Source: DATBSL01 sp964561785 (GTDB taxonomy: Bacteria > Acidobacteriota > Vicinamibacteria > Fen-336). Taken from it: 64,000 nucleotides of DNA. The stretch is from NCBI GenBank assembly GCA_964561785.1, contig CAZLRF010000007.1:1-64000 (forward strand). The letters run 5' to 3'. A program made the position numbers and the translations under genes. Shown in pieces: positions 25,725 to 34,829 of this stretch. A model generated the notes under the pieces. That model was not told where the DNA came from and made no database searches. It was given only the letters and a program-made list of their open reading frames with translations. Each line of letters starts with the position of its first letter. Position 1 is the stretch's first letter.

Positions 25725-27152
25725 CTACGCCTCCATCTTCTTCGCCTGCTCGAGGACGTCCTCGATCGGGCCCGCCATGTAGAAGGCCTGCTCGGGCAGG
25801 TGGTCGAGCTCTCCGTCCACGATCATCCTGAAGCTGCGCACGGTGTCCTCGAGCGGGACGTACTTGCCGGGGATCCCGGTGAACTGCTCGGCCACGTGGA
25901 AGGGCTGGGAGAGGAACTTCTGGATCTTTCGGGCCCGGGCCACGATGAGCTTGTCCTCCTCCGAGAGCTCGTCGATCCCGAGGATCGCGATGATGTCCTG
26001 CAGGTCCTTGTAGCGCTGCAGGACCTGCTTGACCGCGCGGGCGACCGCGTAGTGCTCCTCCCCGATGACCCGCGGGTCGAGGATGCGCGAGGAGGAGGCG
26101 AGGGGGTCGACCGCGGGGTAGATCCCGAGCTCGACGATCTGGCGCGAGAGGTTCGTGGTGGCGTCGAGGTGGGCGAAGGTCGTGGCCGGAGCGGGATCGG
26201 TGTAGTCGTCGGCGGGCACGTAGATCGCCTGGACCGAGGTGATCGAGCCGTTCCTCGTCGAGGTGATCCGCTCCTGGAGCTCGCCCATCTCGGTCTGGAG
26301 GGTGGGCTGGTAGCCGACGGCGGAGGGCATGCGGCCGAGCAGCGCCGAGACCTCCGAGCCCGCCTGGGTGAAGCGGAAGATGTTGTCGATGAAGAGCAGC
26401 ACGTCCTTGCCCTCGTCGTCGCGGAAGTACTCGGCGACGGTGAGCCCGGTGAGCGCCACGCGGGCGCGGGCCCCCGGGGGCTCGGTCATCTGGCCGTAGA
26501 TGAGGGCGGCCTTGCTCTTCCCCGGCTCCTTCGCGTCGATGACGCCCGACTCCTGGAACTCGAGCCAGAGGTCGTTGCCCTCGCGCGTGCGCTCGCCGAC
26601 CCCGGCGAAGACCGAGACGCCGCCGTGCTTCTTCGCGAGGTTGTAGATGAGCTCCTGGATGATGACGGTCTTGCCGACCCCGGCGCCGCCGAACAGCCCG
26701 ATCTTGCCGCCGCGCAGGTACGGCTCGAGGAGGTCGATGACCTTGATCCCGGTCTCGAACATCTCGAGCCCGGTCGACTGGTCGACGAGGGCGGGCGCGG
26801 GCCGGTGGATCGGGTAGCGCTTGTCCGCCTTCACCGGGCCCATCTCGTCGACCGGCGCCCCGACCACGTTGAGGACGCGGCCGAGCGTCCCCGGGCCCAC
26901 CGGCACGGTGATCGGGCCCCCGGTGTCGGTCGCCTTCGTGCCCCGCACCATGCCGTCGGTCGGCTGCATGGCGACGCAGCGCACCCGGCCCTCCCCGAGG
27001 TGCTGCTGCACCTCGGCGATCACGTCGATGGGGCTCTCGCCCTCCGCCTGGATGTGCAGCGCCTGGTAGATGGGCGGGATGTCCTTGTCGAACTCCACGT
27101 CCACCACGGGGCCGATGACCTGGACGACGCGGCCGACGTTCGCTTGCGCCAT
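25725..27152 (-). CDS. atpD: ATP synthase F1 beta subunit
   Basis: Catalytic subunit of F1, 475 residues. Walker A reads GGAGVGKTVI at about 153-162, the catalytic Glu lies in the GERTREGNDLW segment, and the DELSEEDK loop is intact near the C-terminus. It starts with ATG at 27152, 15 bases downstream of the atpG stop. All residues expected for catalysis are seen, so the F1 sector is functional in principle. Confidence 0.98.
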   Translation of the reverse strand: MAQANVGRVVQVIGPVVDVEFDKDIPPIYQALHIQAEGESPIDVIAEVQQHLGEGRVRCVAMQPTDGMVRGTKATDTGGPITVPVGPGTLGRVLNVVGAPVDEMGPVKADKRYPIHRPAPALVDQSTGLEMFETGIKVIDLLEPYLRGGKIGLFGGAGVGKTVIIQELIYNLAKKHGGVSVFAGVGERTREGNDLWLEFQESGVIDAKEPGKSKAALIYGQMTEPPGARARVALTGLTVAEYFRDDEGKDVLLFIDNIFRFTQAGSEVSALLGRMPSAVGYQPTLQTEMGELQERITSTRNGSITSVQAIYVPADDYTDPAPATTFAHLDATTNLSRQIVELGIYPAVDPLASSSRILDPRVIGEEHYAVARAVKQVLQRYKDLQDIIAILGIDELSEEDKLIVARARKIQKFLSQPFHVAEQFTGIPGKYVPLEDTVRSFRMIVDGELDHLPEQAFYMAGPIEDVLEQAKKMEA

Positions 27153-27167
27153 GGGGTGCCTTGTCTC

Positions 27168-28025
27168 CTACGAGGGCGCGCCCGCGCCCGAGACGACCTC
27201 GATGATCTCCTTGGTGATCGCGGCCTGGCGCACCTTGTTCATGTAGAGCGTCAGGCGGTCGATCATCTCCGAGGCGTTGTTGGTGGCCGCGTCCATCGAC
27301 GTCATGCGCGCGCCGTGCTCGGCGGCCTGCGACTCGAGCAGCGCCTTCCAGACCTGCACCTCGACGTGCTTGGGGAGGATGGTGGCGAAGATGCCGGCCG
27401 GCTCCGGCTCGTAGAGGTAGTCGAGGGCCGGCTCCTGGGGCCGCAGCGCGTGCCGCTCGATCGGCAGCAGCCGCTCGACGACGAGGCGCTGCTGGATGAC
27501 GCTCTTGAACTCGTTGTAGACGAGGAACACCTCGTCGGCTTGCCCGCTCGTGAACGCCTCGATCAGCTCCTGGGCGAGCGCGCGGGCGGCCGAGTAGCGC
27601 AGGGGCTGGAAGAGCCCCACCCGCTCCGAGCGGACCCGGAACGAGCGGCGACGGAAGAAGTCGCGCGCCTTGCGCCCGACCACGGCGAGCTCGACCTCGC
27701 CCTCCCGCCGCTCGCCGAGGAAGCGCGTCGCGGTGCGGATGATGTTGGCGTTGAAGGCGCCGCACAGGCCCTTGTCCGCGGTGATCACGACGAGGAGCGT
27801 CTTGTCGCGGCCCCGCTCCTCGAGGAGCGGGTGCGCGTCGGGCTGGGCGCGCGCGGCCATCGAGCCGAGGACCTCCATCATCTTCCGCGCGTACGGCCGG
27901 GCGGCGAACATGGCTTCCTGGGCGCGGCGCAGCTTGGCCGCGGAGACCATCTTCATGGCCTTGGTGATCTGCTGCGTGCTCTTGACGCTGCGGATCCGCC
28001 GGCGGATGTCGATGAGCGCGGGCAC
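27168..28025 (-). CDS. atpG: ATP synthase F1 gamma subunit
   Basis: Rotor shaft of F1, 285 residues, with the conserved N-terminal helix (IDIRRRIRSVKSTQQITKAM), the central ITADKGLCGAFN segment and the C-terminal helix ending RQAAITKEIIEVVSGA. Start is GTG at 28025, 14 bases from the atpA stop; the long open frame further upstream lies out of frame over atpA and is not coding. Length fits the family. Confidence 0.96.
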   Translation of the reverse strand: MPALIDIRRRIRSVKSTQQITKAMKMVSAAKLRRAQEAMFAARPYARKMMEVLGSMAARAQPDAHPLLEERGRDKTLLVVITADKGLCGAFNANIIRTATRFLGERREGEVELAVVGRKARDFFRRRSFRVRSERVGLFQPLRYSAARALAQELIEAFTSGQADEVFLVYNEFKSVIQQRLVVERLLPIERHALRPQEPALDYLYEPEPAGIFATILPKHVEVQVWKALLESQAAEHGARMTSMDAATNNASEMIDRLTLYMNKVRQAAITKEIIEVVSGAGAPS

Positions 28026-28039
28026 CTGGCTCTTCCCGG

Positions 28040-29557
<1,518 letters not shown>

Positions 29558-29585
29558 GCCGCGTCCTTCCCTCCGGTCTTCCGTT

Positions 29586-30149
29586 CTAGCTCGTCCGGGG
29601 CGCGGGCCCCGGGCTCGACTCGGCGAGCCGACGCCCGAGCGCCGCGAGCCGCGCGCGCACGCTGCCGTCGTAGGTCGTGCCGCCCACGCTCACGAGGAGC
29701 CCCCCGAGGAGGTCGGGGTCGACCCGCGCGCGCAGCTCGACCGCCCCCCCGAGGGCCGCCTCGAGGGCCCGGCGCTCCTCGCCCGAGAGGGGCACGGCCG
29801 AGACCGCCTCCGCGGCGACGACACCCTGCGCCGCGTTCGCGGCGTCCGCGTACGCCTCCGCCACCTCGGGGAGAAGGGCGACGCGATCGCGGGCGCCGAG
29901 CAGGGCGAACAGGCGCCGCACGACCGCGGAGGCCCCCGCGGTCTGCGCGACTGCGGCGAGGGCGCGACCCTTCGCCTCGGCGGAGACGCCCGGGTGGACG
30001 AGGGCGCGCCACAGCGATTCGTGGCCGGTGATGGCGGGGACGAGAGCGCGCAGCTCGTCGCGCACGGCGAGCGCTTCGCCCGCCCCGCGGGCCACGTCGA
30101 GCAGGGCTCGGGCGTAGCGGCGGGCCAGGGGGCGGCCGGCGCCGCTCAC
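29586..30149 (-). CDS. atpH: ATP synthase F1 delta subunit
   Basis: Peripheral-stalk subunit that holds F1 to the b subunits, 187 residues. The N-terminal helical domain (ARRYARALLDVA) and the C-terminal signature DPDLLGGLLVSVGGTTYDGSVRARL are clear. Start is GTG at 30149. It is the first gene of the F1 operon; in many bacteria atpF or atpF' would come just before it, but here 190 non-coding bases with a good promoter separate it from selD. The F0 genes must lie elsewhere. Confidence 0.94.
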   Translation of the reverse strand: MSGAGRPLARRYARALLDVARGAGEALAVRDELRALVPAITGHESLWRALVHPGVSAEAKGRALAAVAQTAGASAVVRRLFALLGARDRVALLPEVAEAYADAANAAQGVVAAEAVSAVPLSGEERRALEAALGGAVELRARVDPDLLGGLLVSVGGTTYDGSVRARLAALGRRLAESSPGPAPRTS

Positions 30150-30284
30150 GCCCGGCCTCCGCCGCCGGCGTGCGCCCCGGCGCACGCGTGGCGTCCGGGC
30201 TGTTTCTCGTGTCTTGCGGGCATCTTGCGGGTCAGCGGGGGCGGGCGGGCGGTCCCGGCGCGCCGAAAGCGTCGAAAGCGGCGC

Positions 30285-30314
30285 AGGATACCACGGCCCC
30301 CGAGAAGGGGTCAA
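30285..30314 (-). promoter_or_regulatory. Candidate sigma70 promoter of the atpHAGDC operon
   Basis: Minus strand TTGACC (30309-30314), 18-base spacer, TATCCT (30285-30290), in the 190-base gap between selD and atpH. Predicted start near 30278 leaves a leader of about 130 nt. Confidence 0.6.
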
Positions 30315-30339
30315 AGAAGCGGCGGGGCCGGGACGGCCG

Positions 30340-31380
30340 TCAGGCCCGCGCGATGAGCGGCCGGGGGCCGGCGGGAAGCGACCGGCCCACCACCACGGCG
30401 CCCGCCACCGCGGCGAGGAGGGCGGGGGTCTCGTCCTCGGGCACGAGGAGCAGCAGCCCGCCCGACGTCTGCGGATCGTACAGCAGCGCCTCGAGGGCCG
30501 GGTCCACGCGGCCGCGGTACTCGACGAGCGGCTCGAACGCGCGGCGGTTCGCGCGCAGGCCGCCGGCCTGGAAGCTCGGGGCGAGGGCGAGGGCCCCGAC
30601 GAGCGCCGGCATCTCGCGCACGTCGAGCTCGAGCGAGATCCCGCTCTCCCGCGCGAGCCGGGCGGCGTGGCCGAGCAGCCCGAAGCCGGTCACGTCCGTC
30701 GCCCCCGTCACCCCGTGCGCGAGCGCCGCCTCCGACGCGCGGCGGTTGAGCGCGGCCATCGACGCCGTGGCCGCGGAGACCGCTTCGGCCGGGGCCTCAC
30801 CCGCCTTGAGGGCGGTGGCGATGATGCCGGTCCCGAGCGGCTTCGTGAGGACGACCGCCTGGCCCGGCCGGCCCCCCGCGTTCGTGAGGAGCCGCGCCGG
30901 GTCGACGAGCCCGGTCACCGCGTAGCCGAACTTGAGCTCGGGGTCCCGCACGGAATGCCCGCCGAGGAGGGCGCAGCCCGCCTCGGCGAGCTTGGCCGCC
31001 CCCCCGCGCACGATCTCCGCGGCCCACTGCGCGGGGAAGTCCCGCTCGGGGAAGGCCGCGATCGCGAGCGCGGTGATCGGACGCCCGCCCATCGCGTAGA
31101 CGTCGGAGAGCGCGTTCGACGCCGCGATCGCTCCGAACGCATCCGGCTCGTCGACGACGGGGGTGAAGAAATCGACCGTCTGGACGAGGGCGGTCCTCTC
31201 GTCCAGGCGGAACACGCCGGCGTCGTCCCCGGTCGAGTGGTCGACGAGGACCCGCGGATCGGCGCTCTTCGGCAGGGCGCCCAGGACCTGGGCGAGCTCG
31301 GAGGGGCCGAGCTTGGCCGCTCAGCCCGCGCTGGAGGCGCGCTCGGTGAGGCGGCGGACGCGCTCGCGCTCGTCGCTCAC
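30340..31380 (-). CDS. selD: Selenide, water dikinase SelD, itself a selenoprotein (UGA at codon 20)
   Basis: Makes selenophosphate from selenide and ATP for selenocysteine synthesis. The reading frame runs from GTG at 31380 to the stop at 30340 with one in-frame TGA at 31321-31323 (codon 20), giving 346 residues counted with Sec. The translated start is SDERERVRRLTERASSAG, Sec, AAKLGPSELAQVLGALP, which aligns with the SelD active-site loop where other SelDs have Cys or Sec before the catalytic Lys (K23 here). The rest has the AIR-synthase-like fold (STGDDAG, VDFFTP, TDVTGFGLLGH, PQTSGGLL). No other start lies before an upstream stop. A hairpin follows the UGA. Conventional gene calling would truncate it to begin at 31215. 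The gene follows bactofilin. Confidence 0.94.
31295..31313 (-). promoter_or_regulatory. Candidate bacterial SECIS hairpin in selD
   Basis: Eight bases after the UGA codon the minus strand reads AGCTCGG, CCCCT, CCGAGCT: a perfect 7-bp stem with a 5-base loop. Flanking GGC and GCC can add three more pairs. Distance from the UGA to the loop (15 bases) is near the range for SelB-bound SECIS elements. The loop lacks an obvious GU pair as in E. coli fdhF, so SelB recognition is inferred. Confidence 0.55.
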
Positions 31381-31416
31381 GGCAGGGGGCCCCGTCCTGG
31401 TATATAAAGAGGCATG

Positions 31417-31803
31417 CTAAGAAGCGGAGTCCCCGCGCGCGGGCGGCGGCGGCTCGGGAGGGCCGCCCATCCGGCAGTCCCCCTGGAAGAAGGCCCCGTC
31501 CTCGATCACGAGCTTCGGGGAGACGAGGGTGGCCATCACCCGGCACCCGGAGAGCAGCTCGACGCGCTGGCGCGCGTGGACCTGCCCGGTGACCCGCCCC
31601 CGGATCGAGACCACCCCGCAGTCGATCTCCGCGTCCACCTGGCCGGTCTCCCCGATGATGAGCGTGTTGTCGGAGACGATCCGGCCCCGCACCCGCCCGT
31701 CGACGCGCAGCACGTCGCGGAAGCGCAGCTCGCCCGAGAACTCGGTGCCCTCGTCGAGGAAGCCGTTGAGGTCCTCGGCGCCGAACCCCTTGATCTTGAG
31801 CAT
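31417..31803 (-). CDS. Bactofilin
   Basis: A 128-residue polymer-forming cytoskeletal protein (DUF583). The central part, about residues 20-105, is a right-handed beta-helix of short hydrophobic repeats (GELRFRDVLRVDGRVRGRI, NTLIIGETGQVDAEI, VVSIRGRVTGQV), flanked by a disordered Pro-rich C-tail (GGPPEPPPPARGD). Bactofilins scaffold wall enzymes or chromosome segregation proteins; in Myxococcus they associate with ParAB. Here the gene lies directly downstream of parA-parB, matching that link. It ends 36 bases before the selD start. Confidence 0.9.
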   Translation of the reverse strand: MLKIKGFGAEDLNGFLDEGTEFSGELRFRDVLRVDGRVRGRIVSDNTLIIGETGQVDAEIDCGVVSIRGRVTGQVHARQRVELLSGCRVMATLVSPKLVIEDGAFFQGDCRMGGPPEPPPPARGDSAS

Positions 31804-31821
31804 CCCGGCTAGCCTAGCACG

Positions 31822-32688
31822 CTAGCGTCCGCGGCCCGCGCGCGCGAGCAGGTCGAAGAGGCGGTTGAGCTCGGCCTCGCTCGAGAACGCGACGCGCAGG
31901 ACCCCTCCCTTGCCGCGGCGGGCGATCTCGACCCGGGTCCCGAGCGCGGCGCGCAGGCGCTCCTCGGCGGCGCGGGTGTTCGGGTCCTTGCGCGGCCGGC
32001 CCCCGCCGCCCTTCGGAGCGCGCAGCTGCGCCACCCGCCGCTCGACCTCGCGCACCGAGAGGCCCCGCCGCGCGGCCTCGCGCCCGAGGGCGAGCTGGTC
32101 CTCGGCGCGCTCGAGGGCCAGGATCGCGCGGGCGTGGCCCGCGTCGAGCCGGCCGGAGGCCACCATCTCCCGCAGCTCGCGGGGCAGCCGCAGCAGGCGC
32201 AGGGTGTTCGCCACGGTCGTGCGGTCGCGTCCCACCCGCCGGGCGATGTCCTCCTGGGTGAGCGAGAACTCCTCCTGCAGGCGCAGGAAGGCCTGCGCCT
32301 CCTCGATCGGGTTCAGCTCCTCGCGCTGGATGTTCTCGACGAGGGCGACCTCCAGCAGGTGCTCGTCCGCGACGTCGCGCACCGTGACCGGCACCGTCGG
32401 CAGCCCCAGGGCCTCGGCGGCCCGGAAGCGGCGTTCCCCGGCGACGATCTGGAAGCGGTCCCCGCGCCGGCGGACGAGGATCGGTTGCACGATCCCGCTC
32501 TCGCGGATCGACGCCGCGAGCTCGGCGAGCCGCGCCGGGTCCATCGCGCCCCGCGGCTGGTAGGGGTTCGGCTCGAGGGCCGAGATCGGGACCTCGGCGG
32601 GCGCCGCGGGCTCTCGTCCCTGCTCGGGCTCGGGGATGAGGGCGGAGAGCCCGCGGCCGAGCGCCTTGCGCCGGGCGGGGGCGCTCAT
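31822..32688 (-). CDS. parB: Chromosome partitioning protein ParB
   Basis: CTP-dependent clamp that loads at parS and spreads on DNA, 288 residues. The ParB/Srx domain has PYQPRG at about 43-48 and the CTP-binding GERRFRAAEALG motif; the HTH region contains LTQEDIARRVGRDRTTVANTLRLL; a C-terminal dimerisation domain follows a basic linker. Start ATG at 32688 overlaps the parA stop by four bases. Two parS sites lie upstream of parA, about 0.85 kb away. Confidence 0.96.
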   Translation of the reverse strand: MSAPARRKALGRGLSALIPEPEQGREPAAPAEVPISALEPNPYQPRGAMDPARLAELAASIRESGIVQPILVRRRGDRFQIVAGERRFRAAEALGLPTVPVTVRDVADEHLLEVALVENIQREELNPIEEAQAFLRLQEEFSLTQEDIARRVGRDRTTVANTLRLLRLPRELREMVASGRLDAGHARAILALERAEDQLALGREAARRGLSVREVERRVAQLRAPKGGGGRPRKDPNTRAAEERLRAALGTRVEIARRGKGGVLRVAFSSEAELNRLFDLLARAGRGR

Positions 32689-33467
32689 CGGGCGAAGAGG
32701 GCCATCTGGCCGCGGGAGAGCATTTCGCGGGCGAGCTGCAGGTACGCCTCGGCGCCGCGGGAGCGGATGTCATAGAGGATCACCGGCTGCCCGAAGCTCG
32801 GGGCCTCCGCGAGGCGCACGCTGCGCGGGATCTGGGTCTTGAACACCTTGTCCTTGAAGTGGGCGCGCACCTCGGCGATCACCTGCTGCGTGAGGTTCGT
32901 CCGCTCGTCCACCATCGTGAGGAGCACCCCCTCGATCTCGAGCGCGGGGTTGAGGGCGCGCCGCACCCGCTCGAGGGTGGCGGTCAGCTCGGACACCCCC
33001 TCGAGCGCGTAGTACTCGCACTGCAGCGGGACGAGGACGCTGTCGGCGGCGGCGAGGGCGTTCACGGTGAGCAGGCCGAGGCTCGGCGGGCAGTCCACGA
33101 TGACGTAGTCGTACGCCCCGCGCACGGGGGCGAGCGCCTCCTTGAGCCGGTACTCGCGGGCGAGGAGGCTGACGAGCTCCACCTCGGCCCCGGTGAGGTT
33201 GCGGTCGGAGGGGACGAGGGTGAGGTGCTCGAGGTCGGTGCCGACCAGGAGCCCTTCGACCGGCTTCTGGTCGATGAGCGCCTCGTAGAGGCTGGGCCGG
33301 GGCTGCCGGGTCTTCCTCCCGAGGCCGGAGGTGAGGTTGCCCTGCGGGTCGGCGTCGACCGCGAGCACCCGCCGCTCGGCCGCGGCGAGGCAGGCGGCGA
33401 GGTTGACGGCGGTCGTGGTCTTGCCGACCCCGCCCTTCTGGTTGGCGATGGCGATCGTGCGTCCCAA
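32685..33467 (-). CDS. parA: Chromosome partitioning ATPase ParA (Soj)
   Basis: MinD/ParA-type ATPase that drives origin segregation with ParB, 260 residues. Deviant Walker A KGGVGKTTT is at about 11-19, and the switch motif VDADPQGNLTSGLG and VDCPPSLGLLT are intact. The start chosen is TTG at 33467, preceded by GAGAGGA with good spacing and placing the Walker A at the usual distance from the N-terminus; the longer frame upstream crosses the parS region and rsmG and is not coding. The gene is the first of parA-parB-bactofilin-selD. Confidence 0.96.
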   Translation of the reverse strand: MGRTIAIANQKGGVGKTTTAVNLAACLAAAERRVLAVDADPQGNLTSGLGRKTRQPRPSLYEALIDQKPVEGLLVGTDLEHLTLVPSDRNLTGAEVELVSLLAREYRLKEALAPVRGAYDYVIVDCPPSLGLLTVNALAAADSVLVPLQCEYYALEGVSELTATLERVRRALNPALEIEGVLLTMVDERTNLTQQVIAEVRAHFKDKVFKTQIPRSVRLAEAPSFGQPVILYDIRSRGAEAYLQLAREMLSRGQMALFAR

Positions 33468-33516
33468 GGCGTCCTCTCCCCCCGCCGGAGGCCCGGGAGG
33501 ATAGCACGCGGGCCGG

Positions 33517-33532
33517 TGTGCCACGTGAAACA
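33517..33532 (+). other. parS site, ParB-binding centromere
   Basis: TGTGCCACGTGAAACA matches the universal parS TGTTTCACGTGAAACA at 14 of 16 positions, in the gap ahead of parA. Confidence 0.8.
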
Positions 33533-33545
33533 GCCCGGGGGCCGG

Positions 33546-33561
33546 CGTTTCACGTGAAACC
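33546..33561 (+). other. parS site, ParB-binding centromere
   Basis: CGTTTCACGTGAAACC has the perfect 14-base palindromic core of parS (only the outer bases differ). It lies 13 bases from the first site, between parA and rsmG. Confidence 0.88.
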
Positions 33562-33571
33562 TCCCCGGCCG

Positions 33572-34122
33572 CTATTGGGGGAGGCGGCGGAAGGACGCCA
33601 CCCCCGCCGCCGGGGCGCCCTCCTCGACGAACGGGCCGCCCGGCTGCGGCCGACCGCCGAGCACCAGGACCCTGCCGCCGGGAGCGGCGAGCGGCGCGAG
33701 CGCCGCCAGCGGGAGCGCGAGCGCCCGCATCGTCACCGTCCGCGCCGGCGGCCCGGGGTAGGCGTCGTGGCGCAGGCGAAGAACGCGGACCTGCCTCCCG
33801 GCGGCGCGCGCCGCCTCGCGGAGGAACGCCCAGCGCCGGGCCCGCGGCTCGAGGAGGGTGACGTCGAGGTCGTCCCGCAGGAGGGCGATCACCAGGCCGG
33901 GGGAGCCGTTTCCCGAGCCCACGTCGACCAGGAGCCCGGGCTCCGGGAGCGGCGCGAGCGGGAGCACGTCGGCCACGAGCAGGCGCACACGCGCGGCGGG
34001 GGTGCGGGCGCCGGTCAGGTTCACCCGCGCGCTCCAAGCGGAGAGGACGTCGAGGTAGGCGCACAGCCGCGACGCCGCGTCGTCGGGGAGACCGAGGTCC
34101 TCGAGGGGCCCCCGGTGCTCAC
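33572..34122 (-). CDS. rsmG: 16S rRNA m7G527 methyltransferase RsmG, apparent frameshift near start
   Basis: SAM-dependent enzyme that methylates G527 of 16S rRNA. The clean open frame with a usual start begins only at 34024 (GTG, 150 residues): VNLTGARTPAARV, then the SAM site LLVDVGSGNGSPGLV. The coding sequence plainly extends upstream as LEDLGLPDDAASRL...YLDVLSAWSAR, the expected N-terminal helix, but has no start in that frame. A GTG at 34122 overlaps the jag stop (GTGA) like other joints here, and would read into this frame if the run at 34105-34113 (G5C4 on this strand) had one more base. With that base the protein has 183 residues. Either a sequence error or a real frameshift. Confidence 0.82.
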
Positions 34123-34829
34123 TCGCCGGCGTGCGGGGCCTCCGCCTCGGGCGCGGGCGAGATCGTGACGCGGCGCGACGCGCCCTCCCCGACGCTGTGG
34201 GTGAGGACGCCGGGCTCGCCCTGCAACGCGACGTGCACGATCCGCCGCTCGTACGCGTTCTGGGGGGCGAGGGTGCGGGCCTGGCCGTCCCGGCGGACCT
34301 CGGCGGCGAGCCGCCGCGCCTCCTCCGCGATGGCCTCGTCGCGCCGCTCGCGGAACCCCTCGGCGCTCACCCGCAGGGCCCGGGGCCGAAGCGCCGCGCC
34401 GTAGAGCCGGTGCAGCAGGTGCTCCGCCGCCCGCAGGGGCTCCCCGCGCCCGTCGGCCCCGACGAAAAACGCGGCGTCCGGGCCCTCGAGGCGGACGAGC
34501 ACCGCCTCCTCCGACTCGTCGATCGCCGCCGCGACGTCGAGGCCGCCGCCCCGGGCGATCGCGCGCACCGTCTCGCGCAGGCCCTCGAGCGGGTCGCTCC
34601 CGGCACCGGGGGCCGGCCGGACCTCCCGGGTGGGGCCCGCCGGCGCATGCCGCCGCGCCTCCTCCAGGAGCACCGCGATGCGGGCCGGGGTCGCCTTGAG
34701 GCCGCGCCCCCCGGGATGGCCCGCCTCGAGCACGACATAGCGCAGCTCGGCGCGGGGGAGCCCCAGGTTCGCGGCGGCCGAGGCGACCGCCTCCTCCACG
34801 TCCGCCCCGGAGAAGACCCGGTCCTTCAC
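34119..34829 (-). CDS. jag: Jag/KhpB RNA-binding protein
   Basis: A 236-residue cytoplasmic RNA-binding protein: Jag-N domain at about 1-50 (VKDRVFSGADVEEAV), a central KH-like domain at about 90-155, and a C-terminal R3H domain with NAYERRIVHVALQ (Arg and His spaced by three). In other bacteria KhpB binds many RNAs and influences cell elongation and division. Start is GTG at 34829, overlapping the yidC stop. The rpmH-rnpA-yidD-yidC-jag order is widely conserved. Confidence 0.93.
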   Translation of the reverse strand: MKDRVFSGADVEEAVASAAANLGLPRAELRYVVLEAGHPGGRGLKATPARIAVLLEEARRHAPAGPTREVRPAPGAGSDPLEGLRETVRAIARGGGLDVAAAIDESEEAVLVRLEGPDAAFFVGADGRGEPLRAAEHLLHRLYGAALRPRALRVSAEGFRERRDEAIAEEARRLAAEVRRDGQARTLAPQNAYERRIVHVALQGEPGVLTHSVGEGASRRVTISPAPEAEAPHAGE

